Under the pieces are notes generated by a model. It was given only the letters and a program-made list of their open reading frames with translations, did no database searches and was not told where the DNA came from. The position numbers were made by a program, and so were the translations under genes. A DNA stretch of 64,000 nucleotides from Chondrus crispus (taxonomy: Eukaryota; Rhodophyta; Florideophyceae; Gigartinales; Gigartinaceae): NCBI RefSeq assembly GCF_000350225.1, contig NW_005179213.1:1-64000 (forward strand), given 5' to 3'. Every line of letters begins with the position of its first letter. Position 1 is the stretch's first letter. Shown piece by piece: positions 21,490 through 32,689 of this stretch.

Positions 21490-24400
21490 GGCGAGAAAGT
21501 CCGTGTTCGAAGAATATCGTAAGCTACACTGCACCTGCGCCATCATGACTATGTCAATAGTGTAAGAGATTGATAGTCGATTTCATCCCATATTGCGGTG
21601 CAACTGCAAGAAGATTGGTTTGGATCAAGACGTAGGTCGCAGGTAGAGGGTATGGGCGGTCGATCACAAAATAAACCAAACAGGGACGTCATCAGGGTGC
21701 CGAAAGTCTACGCAGAGCACATGAGTTGTTTACAACTTTTGTGTCAATATTCAAATGCTAACATGAGAATTATCTTCTTCCATTTCGAGAAATGTGTCTC
21801 AGACTCCTGTGGACATGCAATGATTGGTTTACGCTTTTCCGGGGCTACTTTAAGGGACAGCAATGTTCAGAATTTTACTGATGTTACTGTACCAAGGGTA
21901 CCCTTGGGTACTGTGGAAGACATTGGTATCTGACTCAGATACTCCTATGATTCTCCCATGACGTTGCACATGCGAGGCGCTGTCGTCGCTCAAACGACTG
22001 TATGGACGGATTGAGGGTACCTCGAATCTGCAACTTTGCAGGTACTGAAGTTTTTTTTCGTGTGTGTGTGCTCCTTTAGTTCAGTGCGGCCTAGCGAGGA
22101 CATCGTAGAGTATGTCACGGGGCTACTTCCAGTTTGTCTACAGTACAGTATACTGTATCGTTTCGTTCGCTGTAGATACAGCACTGTATCCCACTTGCTC
22201 CCGCTCTTCCTTGACGGTCTAGCTCCAATATGAATCTGGAGTACAGTGTGTGCTGTTTTACAATGATCCGTGAAGGTCTTTACGCATGTGGGAGAAAATC
22301 TGGTAAGAACCCATGCTAACTCAAGCTTCTTGTCCCATAAGTTCTGACCGATGGCCAGGGATTGCAGGTGGTGAAAGCTGTACACAGAATTCCGATGCCA
22401 AAGTATGGATGGCATCATCACGTAGCTCTTTCTAAGTTTTCGAGATAATTGGGCGTGAGTCGCAGAAAAAGTGTGTTCTACAGTAGGACAAATACCGGGT
22501 ACAATACCCAACCTCAACATAGCTGCACTCGAGAAGGTTCCGTTGTTGAAGGAGATTCGCTTGTGTCATCGAGATTTCTACTCCTTCGATTCAAATATGT
22601 CTACTGTAGACTAACAAAGTGCCGTGTAGCATCAACGACAAATCGAGGCTTTACAGAAAAACTATTATTTCAATGACTTCAAAAGCCTGTACATCAATTA
22701 GTAGGCCAGGAATACAATTCGGCCGATTTTGGTACAAGGAATGAAGAGACTTCTGAAATGTGTGCACTCGCGCACACTAAGCAGTGAAAGGATAAAACTT
22801 TGTTTTCAATAATTCGAGTCGATGCTCGCAAAGGCAAGCACAAGTACTGGTAGGGGTAACAATATGAAAACCCGAGACTTCGTTACAGAGCATCATCTAT
22901 GGCCCAGCGTCGCTGGGATTGCGCCCCTTTGTCACGAAAGTAACTTTATATCACTCCACTCGGGATCGATCGTACCTCTGACAAAAGTATCAATGATTTG
23001 TTCTACGATAGAACCACCAAGAGAGGGCAACCCGAAAAGATAGGATGCTGCGCATATGCGTCGGAAAAGTTCGATTTTGATGACTTGACAGCGCTCTTTC
23101 TCGACGCGCAAGAGCGTCCCATCTGGAAAACACCTGAAATTCATGCTGTTTGAATTTATTTGCGATTGCATCGTACGGTACAGTATATGCAAACGATGTG
23201 GTTTTTTGTCCAAGCGCACTACAATAGCGAGGTGTATTGTATCCTTGCGCGTTACAATAGCGGCGTTTCACACCCGTAGACAGCAACCCTCGATAGAAAA
23301 CGGACAGGCTCGTCTCTCATTAATACTTTGTACTAATGCAGGACAGCGGAAAGAGCAGGCAGCGAAAACACGTGGACTAATTGCTTGTTCAAAAGAGCAA
23401 AGCGCTACAGGTGTTCGCTGGCAGCCCGCCATCTGAAAAGCATTATCGCTGGTCTGAAAGTACTGAGGTGGGCCTGGGAAATTTTTATTCCTGAAGAGAG
23501 CAGTACAAAACTGAGGCACCACTTCAATGCATGGGTGAATAATGTTTTGTCACGGTATACCGACATGTTAAAGTAGGTTTGCCGACAGAGGACAATACCG
23601 TTGTGTACGCGAAGCTCAGGAAAGGCGGGGATGCAATGGAGACCCCACAAAGTGCCCTTGTGGATTAAGAGTGCTGAACGATTTCTAGTGCGAAAAACTA
23701 TTATCATTTAATTAACCTTTCCGTATGAGCTCCAGCTGATTTGTCCCAGCGACCTGATTGAGGTCGCGCATTAAGAACTTGGGTCGAAAAGATTATTGTC
23801 TTACTTCGGATTGATTGAATACGAAAAAAATATATGCTGTTTTGAGGAGCACTGGATTCAGCGTGGTTGAATTAGGTACCCTTCGAAGGGTAGTTTTAAT
23901 GATAGGGGCAATTGTTCCTGTTTTAGCTGTACGGCGATTGAAAAGTGCAGACCCACAACTGTATGCTCTTTTACTCATAACATCAGTTGCTGCCATTCCG
24001 GCTGGGTGCACTTCACGGCTGTTTACAGCACAGTTTCGACCCCAACCTAGCCAGAATCAGACGCCAACACCTTGCCACTCGCCACATCCATCTCGCCGAA
24101 CAAATGCCATGTTTCACAGAGAACGCAAAATCAACTGTACTATTCCGGCAACTCATAAAGCCAGTATTACTGTGCGATATAATGTTACACTCGGTGCTCC
24201 TGTACCTAGTTCAAACCACAATCCTGCCTGTCCCCCGAACGAGTTCCCACAATCAAAAACTTGCCCTGCTCCTACGTATAAGAACCACAGTCAACCAATC
24301 CCCTCTCCTAAACACTCCCTCTGTCTTGTCACATCTGCACCTTTCTCATCGTCCCTACCACTGTATCTCCCTCCTTCTTTACCTATTTGTGTGTAAGCAG

Positions 24401-24604
24401 TTCCCACTCACTTCCCTATTTTATCTCTCCACCTCTCCCTCGCCTACACACTCCTTCGTGTAGTCCATTTTGCAGCAACCGCGCCATTGCCTCCATACCG
24501 ACTTATCCGTTCTCCTGTCCTCCCGTTCTCCACTTTTGTCTCACACCGACCTTCTCTCGTTGACGCCGCACCTAACCATCGTACTCTTGCCCACGCATCC
24601 CTGA
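21490..24604. other. Intergenic, no supported gene; palindromic words
   Basis: Only short ORFs. It contains the perfect 16-bp palindromes CCAAGGGTACCCTTGG (21892-21907) and TACCCTTCGAAGGGTA (23877-23892), a TACAGTATACTGTA patch near 22140, and pyrimidine-rich DNA (24360-24480) leading into the next gene. Confidence 0.5.
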
Positions 24605-25268
24605 ATGAGATTCTTCTCCATGAATCCAGGAGCGGGTATGGGTCCTTCCCCCGCCACAAAGCCCACGGACCGTTTCAGGTCGGGTCTCTCCAGCAAATCG
24701 ACAGTGCTAAAGTCTCTTCTTCTCGCCCTCGTTGCCATCATGATGTCGCTTTCTTTCGTTTCAAGGCAGCCGGTACTCCTTGAAGCTAACCTGCCTGTCG
24801 AATCAGACTTGGCCGCCCTAGTCGGATCCGAATACCTCCACGCTGACGCTGTGAAGGACGGTTTCAACCCCCTAGAAGATGAGGCGAACAGTGACGAGGT
24901 TCTGCCGTATGAAGCATACATCGACATATTTGTACGCAACGCCGACCCCGATCAAGAATTGCTGCAGTCTATGGATAACGCTATGCCAGCCGATGAGTTT
25001 GAGTCCCTGCAAAATTGTCTCAAAGATCATCCAATGCGACACTGGAACGTAAATGACGACACTACGTTCCAGGGGACGAAGGGCTTCTTGTTGAGCTTCA
25101 GTGAAGCTGGAATAGAGAAGTTTGAGAACGACGACCAGTTCAACTGCCTTGAACCCTACTTTAGAAGGCATCGGCTTCCAAATACAAACGCGTGGGTGCT
25201 CAACATGGTTTGGGCCGAGATCCCAGATTTCACACGCGAACTTGCTATTCGTCGTCACACTGACGATG

Positions 25269-25371
25269 GTAAGTTGACATTCCTCCACCTGCTGAAACTA
25301 GTGTACAGTATCCGTCTTTCAGAGCATTACTAACTTTTATCTGTGTTACACTGTCTCTTTTCTCTCAATAG
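25269..25371 (+). other. Spliceosomal intron in the 2OG-oxygenase gene
   Basis: Begins GTAAGTTG and ends in a pyrimidine-rich TTTTCTCTCAATAG. Removing 103 bases joins GATG to CTATTATG and restores the frame across the HxD site. This is the clearest intron in the window. Confidence 0.85.
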
Positions 25372-25511
25372 CTATTATGCTTGAGTACGAAGGTTCCAAG
25401 AAAGTCATGCCTTTTCAAACCAACGTACTGTACGTGTTTGTCCCTGAAGACATGGTTGGTGGCCAGCTTGAAGCGTGGGACTACAATATTACGCCATAAG
25501 ATGTGGCCAAC

Positions 25512-25883
25512 AGTTGAGATGTGCCCAGCATGCTTAGGATTACGCAGGTGAAATGCACTAGGACTCTGGATGGAGCAAGAGAATGCTTCAGGACAGAACA
25601 CTTGAGTCACGGATAGTTTCGCACTGTAGAAAATCGCCCAATTGGGTAACAATATGTCTAGCGACCATTATGAAGTATCCAGGCCAGTCCCTGCCATTGA
25701 AACTGACCTGGACGTACTGTGTCGTCAGTTCGCAGGTTTATGACGACGGGATCAGTAGGATAGTATATATGTACTTCTATGCCCTACTCAAAGTAAAGGT
25801 GTAACCACACTACCTGAAGGTCCAACACCTCTGTTCCTCCTAGGCCGTTGTTCCCCGTCCTAACAAGTCGTGCTGCGCCAAGT
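25512..25883 (+). repeat. 5' LTR of the plus-strand copia element
   Basis: Starts AGTTGAGATGTG and ends GCGCCAAGT. The boundaries come from comparing flanks with the 3' LTR and from the CCAAC duplication; canonical TG and CA lie three bases inside each end. Confidence 0.9.
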
Positions 25884-25898
25884 GGTTATGGGCCCAGC
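25884..25898 (+). promoter_or_regulatory. Primer-binding site, half-tRNA(iMet)
   Basis: GGTTATGGGCCCAGC directly follows the LTR. It is the reverse complement of GCTGGGCCCATAACC, the anticodon stem-loop of eukaryotic initiator tRNA-Met. This matches priming by a 5' half-tRNA as known for Drosophila copia, rather than by the tRNA 3' end. Confidence 0.85.
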
Positions 25899-25972
25899 GC
25901 CAGCCACTCCCACATTCTTGTCGTCGTAATAGCCGGCAAAGATTTCAAGACGGGCTCACTTGAACACTCGTC

Positions 25973-28900
25973 ATGGAAGAAAGCAAACGTGTGTTTAAGT
26001 TTAAGGGAGAACCCGGGGAGGACTTCTTCTTGTGGCAAGCGAGAACCGAGGCCGCCTTGGAAGATCGTGGAGCGTGGAGCGTAGTAGAAACCGATGTGGT
26101 CGGATCAGGGACTAACAACCTTGATGAAGAAGAGAGCAAGAATGTTGCCAAAGCCAGAGCTACGATAATGCAGGGCCTCGGCGATAACCCTCTTCGGCTC
26201 TGCATACAAGACAGAAGTAATCCATACAAAATGTGGAAAACCTTACAAGATAGGTATGCTGTCGTGAATGTAGCCACAAGGGTCCAATTACAGTATCAGC
26301 TTTCAAAGCTGTCATATCGATCCCAGAGAATGACTGAGTACATTGATGAGTTTCAGTCATTGTTCAACCGGATGCACGCAGCAAAAATCGACATTGTTGA
26401 GGAGATGAAGGTTGCTAACCTACTTGCATCTTTCGGGGATAAGTCCAAATCCCCGTTTGGGTATATCGTTGCATCGTTGCAAAGCAATGACAAGTTGACA
26501 TGGGAAACCGCCACTGCCAGGTTGATTCAGGAGTACAATGAAAAGGCCTGGGGCTCGAAGGACTCTGATCGCAACGCCTCGCAATTTACGCGTACTGTAG
26601 CTTTAAATGCCCAGAATCGCTTCCCGTCACGTCACAATACTTCGTCTAGGAAGAAGTTTGTGAAAGGAAGGCCAAAATGTTGGGACTGTCAGCAAGTTGG
26701 ACACAAGGCATTTAACTGTCCTAGGAGAGACTTGCAACGTCAGAGAGACCCGGCAAATATTGGGATTACCAATGCAAATCATGCATCAATGCTCATGGTT
26801 ACATCAGAAGATTCAGGGCAGCACAAGTTGCTCCTTGACTCCGGAGCCTCAGACCATATGGTCAATCACAGGGAGTTATTCATTAAGCTGAAACCCATTC
26901 AGCCTCGCACAGTTTTATTTGGAAACGGGGCAACGATGAAGGCGTACAGTCAAGGAGATATCAAAGTTTCAGTTTGGCGGCATGACAGTACTGAAAGTAA
27001 TCCAGCCACGAAATATATAGTCATCCAAAATGTACTGTACGTCCCCGACCTTGCAGCAAGCTTGATATCTTGTTCTGCCCTATGCAGGGAAGGCTATGAT
27101 GTCAAATTTGAGGGGAACACTGGACAGGCTATGCTTAAGGGTGTAATCGAATTCCAATGCAAAATGGAAGATGGCGTCTTTGTGATCCAGCAACATCAGA
27201 GTCCGGGCAACTCAAAAGCGATGTCAGTAAGAAGCAATACGGAAAGGCTTTGGCATGATCGCCTTGGTCATGCATCCATCGGACGCATTCGGGAACTACA
27301 AAAGAAAAATGCTGTAAACGGTTTGCAACTTGAAGAAAAAATTCAAACGCAAAACGATTGTCAAGACTGTATCAAGGGTAAGCATCATAAGCTTTCGGTA
27401 AGGAAGAAGTACATTCATGCAACGTCGCCAGGAGAAGTGATCCACAGCGATGTTGCTGGGCCTACGTCAGTCGCCTCACTCGGAGGCTCAAGGTATTATG
27501 TATCATTTATCGACGAGTTTTCCGGATATATTACTGTGGTTCCTATATCTGCAAAGAGTCAAGTCCTAGACAAGCTCAAGGACTTTCAGCAGTGGTTCGA
27601 GCGAAAGTATGAGTGCAAGATCAAAAGGTTTCACTCAGATGGAGGTGGCGAATATACCGCCTGCACCGATTTTCTAAGGACACAAGGAATTGAGAGGGAA
27701 GAAATTCCCCCTTACTGCCCCGAACTCAATGGAACAGCAGAAAGAGCGAACCGAACAATTATGGAGTGTGCTCGGTCCATGCTGTTCCATGCAAAGATGC
27801 CCCGCAGTTTCTGGGCAGAGGCCGTTGTGCACGCTGCAGACATTCGAAATAGATTTATCTGTCCTCGGAATGGGCACAAGACATCATATGAACTGCTCAC
27901 TGGGCGAAAGCCCCGCGTTGACCATTTACGGGTCTTCGGGTCCCTCTCTTGGATTCATATCCCAAAAGAAAAAAGGAAGAAACTGGATCCGAAAAGTGCA
28001 GACTGTGTATTGATCGGGAGCTACGAAAATACTACTTACAAAGTATGGGTACGCTCAAAACAAGCACCAGCATTGGCTCGCCACATCAAAATATTGGAAA
28101 ACTTGTTCCCAAGTGAAGGTTGGTATCAAAATGCCGACAGCGACGTGAACCCTGAAGACGAGCGCTCCAATTCGATTGACGTCACGCAGAGGCTATCCCA
28201 AAATCTTGGAGACGTCGCAGCCCCGACGTTTTCGAAAGGAGCAGGTCGAGAAACTGTCAATGCAGAAAATATAGAAAATGACATATCCATTGAGGATTTG
28301 ACGTACCAACCACCCTCTCCAGCAGAACCAGCACAAAATTCCCCTGCATCAGTACCGGAGGAACGCTGGGGTGACCAAGAGGCACAGGAACAAAGAACTG
28401 AGCGTTTAAATGTGGAAGAGGAAAGCATCGTAATAAGTCCACAACCGCGATATCCTCAACGCCAGAGACAGAAACCCGACCACTACCGACCTGAAACAAG
28501 TTTTCTCGCAGGGAAATTGGTAGAACCGACTACAGTACGCGAGGCGCTCTCAGGGCAGGATTCTGAAAGATGGTTGGCAGCTATCAACGAAGAGCTGGAA
28601 TCATTACGCCAGCATTCCACGTGGATCTTGCGAAAAGTTCCAGAGGGAGTATCTCCTTTACCAACGCGATTCGTATTCAAAAGAAAGACTGGAAACAATG
28701 GCAAAGATTGTAGATACAAAGCGCGACTGGTAGTTAAGGGATTCATGCAGACGGAAGTCATGGAAACATACGCGCCAGTTGTAGACTTCAGTACTGTACG
28801 AGTTGCGTTAACGATTGCTGTACAAAGGGGATACGTCATTCATCAAATAAACGTCAAGACAGCTTTCCTACACGGTGAGATAGATGGAGAGATATACATC

Positions 28901-30055
28901 ACTCCTCCGCGTGGGTCCGAAATACGTGTTCCCGCTGGACACGCTCTGAAACTTCAGAAGGGATTGTATGGTCTCAAGCAGTCCCCAAAGCTGTGGATGA
29001 ACAAGTGGAAAGAAGTAATGAGGAAGTTACATTTCAAGGGTGTGGCATCGGACCCCTGCGTCTTTCGGAACAAGAACGTTTGGGTGCTCATATACGTCGA
29101 CGATGTTATCGTCATTGGCGCACGATTGGAAGACGTACTGGAAGCTAAGAGCCATATATCTGGACATTTAGACATGAAAGATATGGGAGAGCTCAGAGAC
29201 TTTCTCGGCGTACGATTCACACGGGCAAGGGAAGGGGCTTGGTTGTCTCAGAGTCATTACGTCAGCTCTATACTGAAAAGATTCGGAATGGAGTTTTGTA
29301 ACGAAGTATCTACACCGTCCTGTGTCGATGGACGGGGAAACGAAGAAACTGATGAAGCTGTTGACCAGCGGTACTATCAAGAAATCGTGGGCTCTCTGTT
29401 GTTTCTGTCCACGAGGACCCGTCCAGACATAGCAGCTGCAGTAAACCTGCTCACACGTCACTGCAGCCACCCCAGAAAGTCTCACATGATGTCTGCGAAA
29501 CGTGTACTACGGTACTTGAAAGGGACACGGACTTACGCAATCAGAATATGCAAGGACGAGGGCGGCATGGAAGGGTACTCCGATTCAGACTGGGCGGGCG
29601 ACACGTCTGATCGCAGGTCCACTTCGGGAATGCTTATAAAGATCGGACACACTTCTGTGTTTTGGAAATGTCAGAAGCAAAATTGCGTAACTCTCTCCAC
29701 TACAGAAGCAGGGTATGTGGCATTGACGGAGGCATGCAAAAACATCATTTGGCTCCGCAAGCTTCTGTCTGAATTCAATGTCGACATTGCTGGTCCCACA
29801 ATCATTTATGAAGATAATCAAGGATCTATTGTTTGGGCAAGTGAAGGCGTTCGGCATGCCAAACATGTGGCAGTAAGAGTTAACTACGTCAAAGAAAATG
29901 TTGAAAACGGAACTGTCAGAATTGTCCACTGCCCCACAGACAAAATGATAGCGGATGTCATGACCAAGCCATTGGGACGGATCAAATTCGAGTACATGCG
30001 TGATCAGCTTGGCGTGATGTTGTTGAGCGAGCATGAGGGCAAGAGGGAGAGTTGA
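25973..30055 (+). CDS. Copia Gag-Pol polyprotein
   Basis: 1360 aa from ATG 25973, with no internal stop. Domains in order: Gag (about 1-230), zinc knuckle CWDCQQVGHKAFNC (236-249), protease LLLDSGASDHM (about 286-296), pre-integrase LWHDRLGHASIGRI, integrase with catalytic HSDV (Asp 493), FHSDGGGEY (Asp 556) and a Glu in TAERANR, RT with KTAFLHGEIDGEIY, GLYGLKQSPKLW and YVDD (1041-1044), and RNase H with YSDSDWAGDTSDRRS and EDNQGSI. In RNase H the usual TEAEY motif reads TEAGY, which may weaken it. The stop codon lies a few bases inside the 3' LTR. Gag and Pol are in one frame. Confidence 0.96.
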   Translation: MEESKRVFKFKGEPGEDFFLWQARTEAALEDRGAWSVVETDVVGSGTNNLDEEESKNVAKARATIMQGLGDNPLRLCIQDRSNPYKMWKTLQDRYAVVNVATRVQLQYQLSKLSYRSQRMTEYIDEFQSLFNRMHAAKIDIVEEMKVANLLASFGDKSKSPFGYIVASLQSNDKLTWETATARLIQEYNEKAWGSKDSDRNASQFTRTVALNAQNRFPSRHNTSSRKKFVKGRPKCWDCQQVGHKAFNCPRRDLQRQRDPANIGITNANHASMLMVTSEDSGQHKLLLDSGASDHMVNHRELFIKLKPIQPRTVLFGNGATMKAYSQGDIKVSVWRHDSTESNPATKYIVIQNVLYVPDLAASLISCSALCREGYDVKFEGNTGQAMLKGVIEFQCKMEDGVFVIQQHQSPGNSKAMSVRSNTERLWHDRLGHASIGRIRELQKKNAVNGLQLEEKIQTQNDCQDCIKGKHHKLSVRKKYIHATSPGEVIHSDVAGPTSVASLGGSRYYVSFIDEFSGYITVVPISAKSQVLDKLKDFQQWFERKYECKIKRFHSDGGGEYTACTDFLRTQGIEREEIPPYCPELNGTAERANRTIMECARSMLFHAKMPRSFWAEAVVHAADIRNRFICPRNGHKTSYELLTGRKPRVDHLRVFGSLSWIHIPKEKRKKLDPKSADCVLIGSYENTTYKVWVRSKQAPALARHIKILENLFPSEGWYQNADSDVNPEDERSNSIDVTQRLSQNLGDVAAPTFSKGAGRETVNAENIENDISIEDLTYQPPSPAEPAQNSPASVPEERWGDQEAQEQRTERLNVEEESIVISPQPRYPQRQRQKPDHYRPETSFLAGKLVEPTTVREALSGQDSERWLAAINEELESLRQHSTWILRKVPEGVSPLPTRFVFKRKTGNNGKDCRYKARLVVKGFMQTEVMETYAPVVDFSTVRVALTIAVQRGYVIHQINVKTAFLHGEIDGEIYITPPRGSEIRVPAGHALKLQKGLYGLKQSPKLWMNKWKEVMRKLHFKGVASDPCVFRNKNVWVLIYVDDVIVIGARLEDVLEAKSHISGHLDMKDMGELRDFLGVRFTRAREGAWLSQSHYVSSILKRFGMEFCNEVSTPSCVDGRGNEETDEAVDQRYYQEIVGSLLFLSTRTRPDIAAAVNLLTRHCSHPRKSHMMSAKRVLRYLKGTRTYAIRICKDEGGMEGYSDSDWAGDTSDRRSTSGMLIKIGHTSVFWKCQKQNCVTLSTTEAGYVALTEACKNIIWLRKLLSEFNVDIAGPTIIYEDNQGSIVWASEGVRHAKHVAVRVNYVKENVENGTVRIVHCPTDKMIADVMTKPLGRIKFEYMRDQLGVMLLSEHEGKRES

Positions 30056-30421
30056 GATGTGCCCAGCATGCTTAGGATTACGCAGGTGAAATGCACTAGG
30101 ACTCTGGATGGAGCAAGAGAATGCTTCAGGACAGAACACTTGAATCACGGATAGTTTCGCACTGTAGAAAATCGCCCGATTGGGTAACAATATGTCTAGC
30201 GACCATTATGAAGTATCCAGGCCAGTCCCTGCCATTGCAACTGACCTGGACGTACTGTGTCGTCAGTTCGCAGGTTTATGACGACGGGATCAGTAGGATA
30301 GTATATATGTACTTCTATGCCCTACTCAAAGTAAAGGTGTAACCACACTACCTGAAGGTCCAACACCTCTGTTCCTCCTAGGCCGTTGTTCCCCGTCCTA
30401 ACAAGTCGTGCTGCGCCAAGT
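30050..30421 (+). repeat. 3' LTR of the plus-strand copia element
   Basis: 372 bp, matching the 5' LTR except for about three substitutions. A purine-rich tract (GAGGGCAAGAGGGAG, about 30035-30049) lies directly upstream as the polypurine primer. Confidence 0.9.
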
Positions 30422-30633
30422 CCAACGGCCCCAAGGCGAGAGTGGTGCCGGTAGAAAATCGCATGGCATACTTTAGAGGGGACGCCCAGCACCAAGTGAG
30501 AAGCTACAACACATCATCCACGAAGGTGCTTCGTGGAAGCCTAGTTCTAGAGCAGTATGCTATCCCGGAAGATTATCAACATATGTTGGTCGATTGGCAC
30601 TGGCGGGACCGTCACGACTCCGAGATGATGTAA

Positions 30634-32689
30634 TTGATGCTTGTATGAACAGATAGCAGTTTGTAAAAAGTAAAACGACGACAACATTTGTCCAACACGC
30701 CTTTGAAACAGTTTCGCTACCTGTAGGCGCAGGGCGAAAATACTGATCGGTCCTGCCACAAAAGTTTGAAGAAATAGAGTTATTCATGTCGGTGGGAAAA
30801 TTGTCCAGAGCTAACTCTAGCAGCCAGTGGTATTACTGAACACATGTTTGTGACGAGTAATTAGCATCCATGCATAGAAGGGCAGGGTGTCGTGGCCTAC
30901 AGTACACGCTCGTGTTACCGAAGCCACGGACATGAAAGATTGAAAGATGGCCATCTCCCCTGAGTGATACGAAACGTACGCTGCCCAATCCTCAAAAACT
31001 GATGTTTCTCTCTCTCAGACAGAGCATGTTGTTCACGTTCCCCGCCTCCTTATTGGACACTACCAACATTCCTTTGGAAGCTGACCTCATCCTTCTGTTG
31101 TAAGGCTACCTTCCCCCAGCATCATGAGTCAGTCGCTCCCATCGTCCTTCTACCGAATTCAAGCTTCCCGGCAGACAACCCCTTACCTGACTTTCCAAAG
31201 GCACATCATCTGGTGATGCCTGACTACCAAACGTTCCTTCTCTGTGGCTTTGAGGCCGTTCTCATGAAAATGTCAACCGAGCTAAATATTTGGAGCCATC
31301 ATTTCAAGTGCTGTCGCAAACCTAAGTTCAAGCGCTGTGACAATACGTCTGTTCTCAGGGGTGACTAGACTCACGACACTGTCGTTTTTTTTGCTGTGGT
31401 GATTAGAAGCATATAGTGAGGTAGGATTTCTGCACACATGTGGCACAGCGAAAAGCAAGAGTGAGGGCATTATACTGTAGATGCTTCGAAGTGGGGTGCG
31501 CGCTTCGTCGCCCCTTCGTTTACCACAACTCGACATGCCAGGACGGGGGCAAAGGCAGGTATATTTTATAATATATACTACCAAAAGACGTGAGGTATGT
31601 TTAGTCAGCTATGTTTAGCATGTGGAAACCCTGGCTGCCACAGTTTATCGCAAAGACTGCCCTTCTGAAGGGTAGGCCGCCTTACGGAAAAATGCTCGAC
31701 ATCGGATTCCAACTGCTTCCAATCGTGGCGCATGACTGCCACAGGTGCATGAAGTAATGCCTTTCGTCTGAATACTGTACGTACATCGGAAACTACCCTT
31801 CGAAGGGTACCTTTATCTATCTGGGAATGCTGTATTTATACACACAGTGTGTGCACTCTTGTGCTGTATTTTACAGCATTCCCAGATGTGTGCCACGCAC
31901 CTACAAAATCTCTTACTCTGCGATTGTATTTGATGTTGCGCAGATCCGGGGTGCCGCTACTGTCTGTCGGACCGTTAGTCGTCATACGGTATGAGGACAA
32001 AGGTTATAGTATTTTATTTTTTCTAGACACAACCAAACTCGCGATTTCACTTCTGTTTCTTGAAACCAGAAGGCCATCGGTCCACTTCCGCTTCGCTTCC
32101 CTCCATCATGCGTTCCCTCGATTTCCTACAGTTCTCCACCGCTCCCGCTCTCCCCGAAAGGCCCTTTACGGTCGCCGCCAACCCTGATCACCCTGTCCGT
32201 TGGGCCCCTAGTTGCCTCCCGTCCCAGTCTTCCGAGTCCGCACATCCCCTGCCAACCGTAATTTACACAGGAGCACACCCTTGCCACTCCTGCTGGCAGG
32301 CCTGGCACCAGGCCTCATATTTTGATACGTAGTCCAGCATCCAGGTCTTCCAACAATACTGTACTGTAAACTTTAGTTCTCATCTGAGAATTTTGCTTAA
32401 TCCGGAACACTACTCTCGTTTACGCATAATCGATCTTAACACACAGAGGCCGTATCTATTAGCTGTGTGGTGCGACGTACACGTGTACAGGGCGAAGGGT
32501 ACCTTGAGGCCTCCACCGCTCCACTCTAAACTGCCGTTTCGTCCTCTCCCAACGAATATATTCCATGTCCACAACCTAGCCAAGCCTCACATGAAAACCA
32601 GGATGTACAGAGGTGTCAGGCTTGTGAACCCTGACGCAATTTCGACCTTGAGGCGCGACCCTGCTCTTCCTCGAAGAATGCGGAGTCAA
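30634..32689. other. Intergenic, no supported gene; hairpin and palindrome
   Basis: Contains the 16-bp palindrome TACCCTTCGAAGGGTA (31794-31809) and, just after it, the inverted repeat at 31819-31887. Minus-strand traces near 32300-32690 might be the decayed end of the gypsy pol that follows. Confidence 0.5.
31819..31887. repeat. 16-bp perfect inverted repeat with palindromic loop
   Basis: ATCTGGGAATGCTGTA (31819-31834) and its reverse complement (31872-31887) are separated by 37 bases containing CACACAGTGTGTG. It could be a small foldback element or a transcribed hairpin. Confidence 0.75.

Larger units (their letters stand above)
25512..30421 (+). mobile_element. Ty1/copia retrotransposon with intact polyprotein, inserted in the oxygenase gene
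   Basis: 4910 bp, bounded by 372-bp LTRs (25512-25883 and 30050-30421) and flanked by the 5-bp duplication CCAAC (25507-25511 and 30422-30426). The LTRs differ at about three sites by eye, so the insertion is fairly young. Primer site, polypurine tract and one uninterrupted 1360-codon ORF are present, so it may be an active or recently active copy. Confidence 0.95.
24605..30633 (+). pseudogene. Membrane-anchored 2-oxoglutarate/Fe(II) oxygenase gene split by a copia insertion
   Basis: Exon 1 (24605-25268) encodes a basic N-terminus, one transmembrane segment (about residues 37-53) and a lumenal domain. A GT..AG intron (25269-25371) follows, then exon 2 restores frame as HTDDAIMLEYEG, the H-x-D iron site, and continues to GGQLEAWDYN. 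A TAA lies at 25497-25499 and the copia element begins at 25512. Beyond it the same frame resumes: VENRMAYFRGDAQHQV (distal His) and LRGSLVLEQY (the Arg that binds 2OG), ending at 30633. So the complete double-stranded beta-helix signature is split between the two sides. Such enzymes (prolyl-hydroxylase-like) hydroxylate proteins or small molecules. The pre-insertion join would be in frame across one CCAAC. The TAA may be a further mutation or the end of a shorter form. Confidence 0.8.

Noticed and set aside
23815..24396. 193-aa plus ORF with hydrophobic start
   Set aside because: No motif, and it runs into pyrimidine-rich promoter-like DNA; likely chance.
25973..30055. A nonstandard genetic code for the whole genome (TAA/TAG as Tyr or all stops reassigned)
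   Set aside because: The 1360-codon copia ORF and the CKSKGC gene contain no internal stops, so a global reassignment is not supported; only local readthrough remains possible.
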